From positions 47,851,139-47,915,138 of the forward strand of contig OX377204.1 in assembly GCA_947396885.1 (NCBI GenBank): DNA of 64,000 bases, read 5' to 3'. Of this stretch, positions 34,633 through 44,900 are shown one piece after another. A model generated the notes under the pieces. It made no database searches, was not told the DNA's origin, and worked only from the letters and a program-made list of their open reading frames with translations. How positions within the stretch are numbered: the stretch's first letter is position 1; the number at the start of each line of letters is the position of its first letter. The DNA is from Heligmosomoides polygyrus polygyrus. Lineage: Eukaryota; Nematoda; Chromadorea; Rhabditida; Heligmosomidae. The translations under genes were made by a program, and so were the position numbers.

Positions 34633-34866
34633 GAGGTTCTTGGATCGGATTCCCCTCCTAGGCTAACAAAGTTTCCATCCTTTCGGGCTGTGAATTTGAA
34701 CCAGACCTGTACGGAAAGGATAACACACTGTCTCACTCATCGGCTGGCCCCGCAGCTCATTGTGTAGGCCAAATACGTATTCAAATTGTCCCACAACATC
34801 CCAGAAATACAAGGAGTGGCGCAGCCCAAGTCGGACTGACTTGCACCGCCCCTTATCCTTTAGCCT
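34633..34866 (+). repeat. SINE fragment lacking its tRNA-like head
   Basis: Matches the body of the SINE at 45242-45538: gaggttcttggatcgga, tttccatcctttcggg, a caaatacgtattca block and a ccttatccttt 3' end. It starts directly after the end of the hAT1 relative and lacks the A-box region. Confidence 0.65.
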
Positions 34867-35016
34867 TTTCAAGGTGCAGTGACAGAGGGACCCAGGAAAA
34901 TTCCCATTTTGGTTAATCCATTGATGTCCACTTTCGTTATTAAGGGTGGGGGGGGGGAATAGTACAGTCGACAACCCCTTTTCAGGGCAACTTCATCCTG
35001 TTGTTTTCACTTGCAG

Positions 35017-35950
35017 AGATCATCGCCTCCTCCGAACTCGAGCAATTACCGGACGAGCTGGCCGTAGCGTCCGGCGGACGTCTGACCTGCGGATTTGACG
35101 ACTCGCAAGAGTTTTGCAGCTGGCACAACGCCCCAAACGCCGACGCCAGGTAATCGTCCCACTGAAGCACCAACCGTTAACACAAGAATCAAAATACGAG
35201 GGCAGCTAGCAGTGCTGCGACTGGTGGAGCACTGACGATCTCTGTGGCTAAAGCCGTCAATATTCACTGGAAGCGGAAATGACAAAACGCTTTCGCTACG
35301 GCTCGTCTCATCTAAGAATAGTAGAGTGCAACAAAGGAGGTTGCTCGACAACGAACTGGGCATTGAGCTGTTTTCAGATTCTCCAAAGCTCAGTGGAACA
35401 CGCTCTTCGATGTGAACAGGTTTGCGTGCACTCATCCCAGAAGGTTCCAATCCGGTAAGTTGGCTTCAGCAACAGAACGCGGCTTTCTGTTGGGCAATCG
35501 CTACGTCGCTTTTTTTAGATGGACATTTTCTGCTCGCGAGAGGAGATCCCAGCGGCCTCACCAGAACAGCTGCACTCGAGACTACCATCCCTTGTCAATA
35601 TGATCCCGGCACCATCAGATTCGAGTAAGACACCAAAGCACTCCCTCTGTTCCTCCTAACCGCGCACTATTGCAGCATTTGGGCGAGCTCCAACAACCCT
35701 GTGCTTCGCTACTGTGTGATGTGGTCCAACGGCACGTCCTATTGTGAAGTGAGGACTGCTTTTTTCTTTCCTCCAGCTCCAGCATAACTAACGCTTGTTC
35801 CAGAACGCACTTGCTGCTCCCAATCCGCTCAGCTTCACAGTCCCTCACTCCGTGGACCCTGTCTCAATTCGGATAGAGATCGGCAACTTGAGCAGCCAGG
35901 ACGTCATCTTGGTAGACAGTCTGTACTACGAAGGTCGCATTTGTGAGCTG
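35017..35950 (+). CDS. MAM1 exons
   Basis: Five exons with introns of about 55-230 bp. The first gives SELEQLPDELAVASGGRLTC, then GFDDSQEFCSWHNAPNADAR, the usual MAM opening (Cys-x-Phe-Asp-Asp, then Cys-x-Trp). Next come FSKAQWNTLFDVNRFAC, then DGHFLLARGDPSGLTR and PCQYDPGTIRFE, then DIWASSNNPVLRYCVMW. The last ends DVILVDSLYYEGRICEL, matching the D-D-I/V...G-x-C close of MAM domains. Phases run 1-in/2-out, 2/1, 1/2, 2/0, 0/0. An alternative donor for the last exon is gtgagc at 35943, but the gttcgt donor at 35951 keeps phase 0 for the linker exon. Confidence 0.82.
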
Positions 35951-38900
35951 GTTCGTTTCTTTTTCGTCGTTTACTTGTTGAATTCGACAGTTCAAGGAAA
36001 GATGTAAGCATTGAGCGTCTGAAAAATCTCCACCAACAGTCCCACACTAATGGCTCACAATTGCGTTTGAAGCTCTCGGTAGTGCAGAATCAACAAGGAA
36101 GGAACCCTTCATGTTTCACGTTCTGTGTTGGATGATTTGACACTAACTTTGGTCAAGTACATCAGATTGCATGGAGCCTGGGGCCTGGGGCCAGATTCAT
36201 CAACGATACCGCTGGTGTCATCTTACCGCCGATTCACCATACCGGCCTACGAGATACAGACAGGACAACCGATATCTCGTTACCGGCCGGTAAGCGGTTG
36301 GTGAATCTGGCCCCTGGAATGTGAGTATCGCACTCTTCCTACGACAAATTCGATTCAACCAGCAGTTCACCCATCTAACAGAATTAAGAGACAACGGCTG
36401 GACCTATTCTCGAACCCGTGTTTCACTTACTGAGTACAAGTCATAGTGGCGGTTCAGCGAAGATATAGCCATCCTACTCTCGCTTACAGACCGATTCAAG
36501 GTTCTTGGCTCAGTCTTGCTGCGCAGGCCAAATAGGAATTCCATGAGAGACCATGAGCTGGTAGCAGATTTCCCTAACATGACACTGGCTTTTTCACTGG
36601 TAGGCCACCGCAAGTCACTGTACAGACCGAAATGCGTATTCAAACTTATTCATCGATATCTCGCTGAAGTAGAGTGCTTGGAGCGACCCGAACAGGGATC
36701 GATCGATCCTTTATCTTATCCTCCTCTATTTACCCTTATCCTTTGTCTGACCTGTTTGAGAGGAAAACCCTTAGTTGTCTGTTTTGTCCACTACCAGCAA
36801 TCAGTAGAGATTAGACGTGAAGTGTAACAGATGGCTGGGAGTTTACCACAGAAATGCATAGCAACTGATCGATATATTTTACCCGTTGTGGAACCATCAG
36901 TCATCACATTCGAATAACTCTCAGTTCGAAAGATCAAGTCTGAAAAGTCTTGTAAAAATCGATCGCCAGTTGCTCGCCGACCGATGTCAGTTATGCGTTG
37001 TGAAGTTCGTCCCTCGCCCACTAAAAGGTTAACCCGGCGCAGACCCCGTTCAGGATGCCGCTCACGAAGTCGATCAACAGTGTTTGAGGGGAAAGCCCTC
37101 TAACACTGTTGCTCGACTACGCCTTGCATTTCTAGGAGTACGGATTTCTAGGAGCTCTGCCTTTGCGACCGTCTCTGAAGTCGCAGTATGAGTCTTTGAG
37201 GGTTTTTATCATCCACCCATAGTTGCGGTAAGGGTTGTATGCCTTGAATAACGCCTTTGACCCTTCCTTTTAAACTTTCCCTGAGGAGAATGATTTTTTC
37301 GATAACGTCCAGTTCGTCATTTTTATGAATCAAGGTTTCATATACTGCCCAATAATCGGGAATTCTTCTGGCTGCCCGTGAGATTTGGGCAATGACGCGT
37401 GGGGCGGTCGGTCTCATGGAGCGGCGGAGTCTTTGTCCTGTCTGATTTTGTTGAACGCTTTCCGTTCCGAGTTGGCTGCTAACGGTGTTCTTGTCCGAGT
37501 CGACTGGCTCATCCTAGACCACCTGATCAGCAGCTATTGCACTTACTGCAACGTTGTTTGCCAACGTTTTTTTGTGAAATATAACCAAGTGTATTGCAAA
37601 TAGCTTGGTTGGTACACTTGTATTCGACCACTCTCATCATCAGCTTATCAATGAGGTCCCTGGCGTCATTAAGAGTTTTTTGCGGTTGGGGCTCTTTCTC
37701 AATCTGATCGATTTCTACCATCAAGTCTTTTTTCTCTGACTTGCCTTTGCAGTTGCTATACTCTTCTTTTAGCTCCTCGTATGACTTTTGGAGAGGTTAT
37801 CTTCCATTTTGCAGCTGCTTTAGCTCACATTCTAGAAGCGTTATACTAGCTCGGGATTTTTTTGCAGATCTCTTCATCTGCAGTGGTGTACGTAGTCTAT
37901 GCCGATCATATATTCTTGGGAGCGCATGACTAAATTTTTTAGAGATGTGGATCTACCCACTATCTCTATTTTTTGAATGTGAAGTGCCATTATTTATATT
38001 TGACTACTTCTGTGTTTTCACTAATTCGTGAAAGATGGTTCCTTTTTAATGGAGATTTTTTTTCTGACTAGCTGAAAGTTTGTTCCAAGTCTGACGTACG
38101 GGAGACTTTGTTATCTGACTCGCAGAAGGTAGCTGCAGGTACAGAGTACGTTAGACTTTGTTATCTGACTCGCAGAAAGTTGCTCCAGGTACAGAATAGG
38201 GGAGGCTTGCCCAGTTAAGGGATTTGCGGTCTTTAATTCGACCGACTTGAAGCGCTGATGGAGCTTTGTCTCTTCTCCAAGGATCAAAGATGTCACTCTT
38301 TGACGCGGGAGTAAGTTGGGCTTATTAGGCCGATGCACCAAAATGTTATTTGCGCTTGAGACTTGAGGAATAATTCTTCCCCTTTCTCCGTTATTGGTGG
38401 TTCAGTGGATTGCGGAAAATACGAGGATAACAGAAGAGTGTATAAATTGGCTTTGTTGAGGAAACGTCGTTCCTCTAAGCGCACAGGCGAACGTCTGCTT
38501 GGGCCAGGCTCTTCCAGCTTGGGTGCAGCGAGGCCCCGCCCCTTTACTACCCTATGAGCATCACCGGAGTCGGTGATACACTCCACATGTGGCCCTTCTT
38601 TACCGAGCTCTAGTGCAACCCTTTCTAATGTAATATTGAAAAACTGCAACGCCAACGAAAACGGATCGTCGACGCTGAAAGCTCTAGGCGGCAAGAACTG
38701 AATCCTGTTTTGGATGACTATTGGAGTAGATTCGAAAACCACTTTCCGTCTGGTGTGTTAGTGTTTACTGCTGAATGGCTGTCTGTCTGCTGAGTGTGGC
38801 ACTTTTCAGATTGACGAGACCGAATCAACGGGATCTACCGAGGAGAGTCTTCAACCGGTGACGGTGAGAACCTTCGTTCCGAAATTTATTTATTTATACA

Positions 38901-41900
38901 TTTATTCAAGCACATAATTGTGCGCTCAATACCAGGCGTTAAACACAACGTTAGAACACAACAACATTAATAATGGCAAACTGTTAACCAAGCTGCACAT
39001 ACGGAACAAGATCATTAATAAAACTCTAATAAAGAGAAAAAAGAAAGCGCGGATTGCGATTTGGATTTTTTAGGATAGCAGCAATTGTCATGTTTCAAGA
39101 GATTTACGACCACTGTTTGTTTGTTTCGCCAAGAGTAGCCCTGCTTTGTTTTAATATAATAAAAAAATTTCTATAGAAGTCTTCAAAAACATAAACAAAG
39201 GTCAAAACAGAAAGCATCCGTAAAGACATCCTGACCGTAAATACGTTAGGACTACGACCTTCTACACGCACGATTTCGGGGCGGGCCCTGTATCTCAAGG
39301 GCCTCTTTAAACTGAAACGCCCCCGGCGATGGCGTGGAAGGGAGGCACGCATGTAGAGTACACATGTCGATACGGAATAGTACAATTTAAAAATTAAAAA
39401 AACATGGTCTATATCACACTATCATATCATTAAAATAATCACACTTCGGTCCAAAGCGTTAGGCCATTCCATATTTTATTCATTGAAAATTCGCCCGATG
39501 GGCGCTGCTCTTGTTTCAGGAGGGGAAATGTCCGAATCCACAGAATCAAGAAATGAAATGATTCCGTAATATCGCTGATATGTTTTACTTCTACAATCTA
39601 ACTCCTAGAGGGTGTAAGCGATATTCAGATTCAGTATAATCTGCGGATCAGGGCATCAACATATGTTTTACAGCAGCACTAAAGGGCCTCATCCTTTATA
39701 CTTTTTATTAATTAAGTTACGAAACGATGTTCATGAAAATGAAGAGAAAGGCAATTTTTAGAAGGAGGACTAAAACTCTGGGCCAAAAATGGCGTAACCG
39801 CATAGAACGATGGGCGAACGAAGATTTAATAACGAACTTTAACGCAACACTAGGCGAAGGTTTTCTTAAAGGTAGAAAAATGTTTGAGGACAAGAAATAT
39901 CATAGTATGTTGCCTATAGACCGGTCCAATTTCATCGGTTCTCAACGTCCGGAAGGTGTCGCGAGATGCAGGTGACGCTAACCTGAAGAATGGACTCGAT
40001 GGAAACGAAGTGCCAGCAGAGGTTAGCACTACCAGAACCACGACGGACGAGCTTCAGTTACAGGTTCGAAAACTATTCGAGAGCGTCTGATGTTTAAGCT
40101 GCCTTATTGCATACTCCTATTGTTTGAACACCGCTGTGCGCCTAGTGAAGGTGATCGCATTTCTTCGCAGGAGGGCTTGATGTAGAGTCTGCAGAAAGCA
40201 TTCATTCTCTAGCAGCAAGTGGAGCAGAGAAATAATGTTCGCGCCTATGTAGCTAGAGGAAAACCGGGTTGTGACCTATGCTTTCGGATAACTAAACTGT
40301 GTGAAGCACAATATTCCCAGATGTTTCCTCACCATCAGATGTAGAATTTCCAGCCTTTGGATACTGAAGGACGAACAGGCGACCTTGTTGCATGCGAGGA
40401 GCTCACCTGCGATTTCAACTACAATCATTCATGCTTCTACAAGCTGAATGGATTCGGAAGCACGTATGTTTTTTCTGGTGTGTCTAATTTTTCTTCTACA
40501 ATCTGAAGCACTGACGATTTGCTGTCCAATCTCGAGCACTCTATCGTTGGTGAGTATTGTGAAAATCGCTGATCTTTGGGGAGGAAATATCAGCTAATAG
40601 AAATCAGTTCGGCGACGACGCTACCTTTTTTTGGACGCTCTAGCACACTAAATTCACCAAGTCTATGTCAATTAGCTTGATATTTGCCCTGTATAACTCA
40701 TTTGGAGGTAGCCAACAACTGTTGTGAGGTAAAATGCGAATGTTGCCCTGTCCTCCTACGGTGGGAGGAACTGCTCCTGGTCAGGAAAACCTATTTATTC
40801 TCTCACCACTGGGAGGTTTAGTTTTGTTATTTCAAGCACGGTTTTGTGCGATGTAGCTCGAGAGTTGTGTTGGTTTGGTACGCGAGCTGTGCATGGTGTC
40901 CATCAATTCTGTGGGAGCTTGCAGATTTATGTATGATTGAACATTCCGGCGTTAATTGAATTGTTCTCAGCTTTCTATGACTTTTCTGTACGTTCAATTT
41001 TACTGGATCAGAAATCTGGGCTTTGGAGCGGTTACGGAGCGACGTCTCTTCAGAATTTATTGAGGCTCGTCTCACTTTCGTTATTGAGCATTATTACAAG
41101 GCGATAAGAGAAGCTCTCCGCCTTTGACAAAACAAGCCCGATTATCCTTGTGACCCAATTACTTCTATATTTACGAGATAGTATTGCTATCGAGCTACAG
41201 CATGCGATACGAATTCGACACAGATACAAACGTGGTGTTTTCCAGCTGCAAATGATTCGGTTTGATGGAGGCCCTGTACTATCATAACCGTTGGCCAAGT
41301 CAGACATTGTCTCAGATTCACTTCTGTAGTGGCAAAAAATTTCGCTCACCATATTTCCAAACAGTGTAGACCACTCTTCAGTCTTCTAGTTTTCGAAGGT
41401 AACTACGGTATTTTCAGCTCCCCGTGGTCGGTTGCTTCAAGCTTCATCGGGAATCGTCACACAGGTATCCAACGCTTGAATCCTCTCGACTCCAACAGAG
41501 GTGAGCGCAACGAGTACGAAAGTTGAGAAGGATCAAAACATTCAGTGTCTTCACGTGCATAAAATTGATTTTGCTGAGTAGCTATGTAAGAGCTATTAAC
41601 GGCTTCCGTCAGGTTCTGGTGAGCACATTTGTGCTGCAGTCGTGACTGGTGCTTTTTCTTAAAATAAGTGTCAAATCGACGGTGGCGATGTCCGTTCCTC
41701 CACGTGGTGCCACTGGAAACTGCTCGCTTTGCGAGCTAAGCTAAGCACGGATGCTCGAATGCAGGCGACATGCTCTTGTGACAGGCCCCGGCCTACCCCA
41801 TGTCACATCACATGGTTGATGACGTTACATGAGTATCGAGATAGTGCTACGGCGTCCGCGGGAGCCGACGCGCACTCGCAGTGCCCGGCGAGTGTGAGAA

Positions 41901-44900
41901 CTATGCGAGGGTCCCTGATGCTAGGACGGCATCGGGAGGGGGGGGGGGGAGCAACTGAGCTAGTCCGAAGGTCCCGAATGTAGGCAGGACCAGCGTGGCA
42001 ACGCCGAAAGTGGATACGTTGACGAGCCGGTCGTGCGAGTTGGTTGAAGCACTGGAGCGTAGAAGAATTGATTTCTGTGCGGTGCAGGAGAAGAGGTGAT
42101 CCTGCCGCAAGTCAAGGGACATAGGACGAGGCTTCAAGGCTGTTCTATGTGGAAGTCCCAGGACCACCAGTGGAGTTGGAGTCATCATCTCCGAACGATT
42201 TCGTGACTCCATTGTAGGCGTTAAACGCTTTGACGATCAATAGGTGAATATCGTTGTCGCCGCTAAGGAGCGACTCTATCACTTCTTCTCTGCGTATGCT
42301 CCGCAGACGGGCTGCTCCGATCAAGCCAAGGATGAGTTTTGGAGCCTGCTTGATGAGAAGACAGCAGAGATACCGTCGAAAGATGTCATCATAGTCGCTG
42401 GTGACCTTAATAGGCACGTCGGCGCGACGAAAGACGGGTACGGCTGTCATGGTGGGTTCGGTTACGGGTCGCGTAACGCAGATGGTGAGCATATCCTTGA
42501 ATGTGCGGAATCGCATAATCTCACCATAGTGAACACCATATTTCGTAAACGCGAGTCCCACTTCATCTCATACTACAGTGGGGGCTCCAAGCCTCAGATA
42601 GATTTCGTCCTTGTGAAGGATCGCGACCGAATCTTGTCACAGATGTGAAGGTCCTGCCGTATGAGACGGTCGCCCCACAGCGCCCACCGCTTATCTGCAC
42701 TCTGAAGATCGTCCCTCAGAGGCTGAAGCCGGACGAGCGATGCGGTGCACCGAGAATCAAGTGGTGGTGAATGAGAGAGAAGGAAGCTGCTGTGATTTCT
42801 CGCGTGTGGTTACCGACAGTCACAACTGTCGACGAGACTTGGAGGAAGGCTGTCGACGCGATACGTGAAGCTGCAAGGATAGAGCGTCGTCACGGTGCCT
42901 GGACGACGCATGGTCGAAAAGCAGACGTGGCTGTGGCCAGATGACGTGAAAGCAAAAGTGCGAGAGAAGAAGTCGCTCTATCACGGGTTTCTCAGCGACA
43001 AGACAGCCGATAACTGGCGGAAGTACCAAGAAGCGAGGAAAACTGCAAAGAAGGCCGTGGCTGTTGCAAAAGCCACTCATTATAGAGATGTCAACGAGAA
43101 GCTCGAATCGCACAATGGTGAGCGGTATTTGTATTCCGCCATCGCCAAACCGAGGATATTGAGAAGTTTTTGGGATCAATGATGAGAACGGTCATCTTCT
43201 TACGGAGCGCAAGAAGGCATTGAAGCGATGGCGCGACTACTTTGAGAAAATCTCTACAGTGATTGAACACATTTGTTTAAGCCTGGAGCGGATGATATAG
43301 AGGCTATATGTTGTTACAGGATGTTTTGTTACGATCAAAACTCTTGCGCCAGGCGGGACTCGAACCCGCATCTTCTGCTTTCCGGGCAGCGATGTTCGCC
43401 TTACACCACCGGCGCTGTTTGACCGCACGTAACATAATAATCGTAACAAAACATCCTGTAACAACATATAGCCTCTATATCAGCCGCTCCAGGCTTAAAC
43501 AAATGTGTTCAAGCATTGTTACTAGTAAGGTCCTCAGCTTAACCGGTTCCATGCTGATATCAGCGGCCGGCCCATCCCCGTATCACGGGTGGGTGCTGAC
43601 GGACCTCGAGGATATCGCGGATGTTACGTGCGGTCAAACAGCGCCGGTGGTGTAAGGCGAACATCGCTGCCCGGAAAGCAGAAGATGCGGGTTCGAGTCC
43701 CGCCTGGCGCAAGAGTTTTGATCGTAACAAAACATCCTGTAACAACATATAGTCTCTACAGTGAATTTCCTTATCCAGCCATCCCTTCTACGGCTCCAAC
43801 CCACGGCCCCGTTCAGAAGAGCACCGTGGAGGAGATTGAACCGGCTTTGAAGAAGATGAGACCAGGCAAAGCGACTGGGCGCGACGACGTGGCGGCTGAC
43901 CTGTGGAAGTCAAAGCTTGGTACCCTGCTGGGTGGTTGGCGAAGTTCTTTAATCAGGTTGTGGTGGAGAAGAAGGTGCCTAAGTGTTGGCGCCGAAGCAC
44001 GACGATTCCGATTTGGAAGAAGAAGTGAAGAACCAAACGAATCGGACGGTAGATGGAGCAGTCCTGCAGACTGCTCCATTTACCGTCCGATTCGTTTGCT
44101 TTCGCACAATATGAAGATCTTTGAGCGAATTGTCGACGGATGAATTCGTGACATCGTCCAGCTATATCACGAATTCGTCAGTGATATAGCTGGACGATGT
44201 CAGGGAAAGAACACAGCGTCCGCAAGATAGGCCTTGAGTTGGAAGTATCTGGAAAGCTGCCTAGAGGGCGCCCGGAGCTGGGCTGATACGTTACATATGG
44301 ACTTGAAAGTCGCTGGTGTCCACCAGGGATGACGTATAATAAAATTTTGAAACCCGGATAACGGATAAAGGATAATTTTGCCCAAAAATGGCCGGATAAC
44401 GGAACAACGGATAACAAACAAACAACAAAAATTAAACTACTTTTAAACCATTCTTTCTCCAATGGTAGGTCGGTAATTGTGACATTGTCCATGTCGTACG
44501 TCAAATTACCCATTTTTAACATTCTTATTGGTGTTTTTTCTTGAAGGCACGTGGTAGTGCAGTCGAAAGTGCACCCTGTCACATGCTCCCCGACTCAATG
44601 TTCTTGCTTCGGATTTCCCCTCCAAGTCAACCAAGCCTTCCATCCTTTCGGGCTCGATGCTCGTCCGGGCAGGATAATGCACTGACTTGCCCATCGGTTG
44701 ACCACCGTAAAGTCATTGTACTGGCCAAATACGCATTCAAAGTGCCTCCATCATATCACGTAATAGTAGAATGCGTGTCGCATCTGGCACTGCCGTCGTC
44801 TTTTATTCATGTTTTTCGGCTGCAATGAAGTCAATATTGATAGATACCGCAGGAATTTCTGTCCCTGGGTGAGGCAGTCGTTAAAAAGAGTCGTTTTTTG

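Larger units (their letters stand above)
43263..43752. mobile_element. 490-bp insert built from a 281-bp tRNA-bearing unit, forward and inverted
   Basis: It sits in RTE-C between TCTCTACAGTGA copies (43251-43262 and 43753-43764). The right part, 43440-43752, begins and ends with the same 32 bases (43440-43471 and 43721-43752), so it is 1.11 turns of a 281-bp repeating unit. The left part, 43263-43430, is an inverted partial copy of the same unit. Each orientation contains one identical 71-nt tRNA-like gene. The middle, 43515-43620, is present once. The arrangement suggests origin from a tandem array or circle, with an inversion. Confidence 0.8.
41994..44320 (+). pseudogene. RTE-C endonuclease and partial RT
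   Basis: The endonuclease is best preserved in 42244-42648: YHFFSAYAPQTGC, VPSKDVIIVAGDLNRH-like text (here IPSKDVIIVAGDLNRH), GGFGYGSRNADGEHIL, and QIDFVLVKDRDRILS. The linker at 42895-43182 gives DNWRKYQEARKTAKK. After the tRNA insert, the RT start (EEIEPALKKMRPGKATGRDD) has lost the proline of G-P-D-D. Two snapback palindromes (44034-44098 and 44150-44201) and the RT deletion follow. The C-terminal block resumes before hAT2-b. It is non-functional. Confidence 0.82.

Noticed and set aside
35046..35450. 134-codon minus-strand frame over MAM1
   Set aside because: Antisense to well-supported MAM1 exons and crosses their introns without splice signals.
43308..43748. Open frames over the tRNA-like insert, with text such as RQAGLEPASSAF
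   Set aside because: They are translations of the tRNA-like sequence in both orientations, a common false protein.
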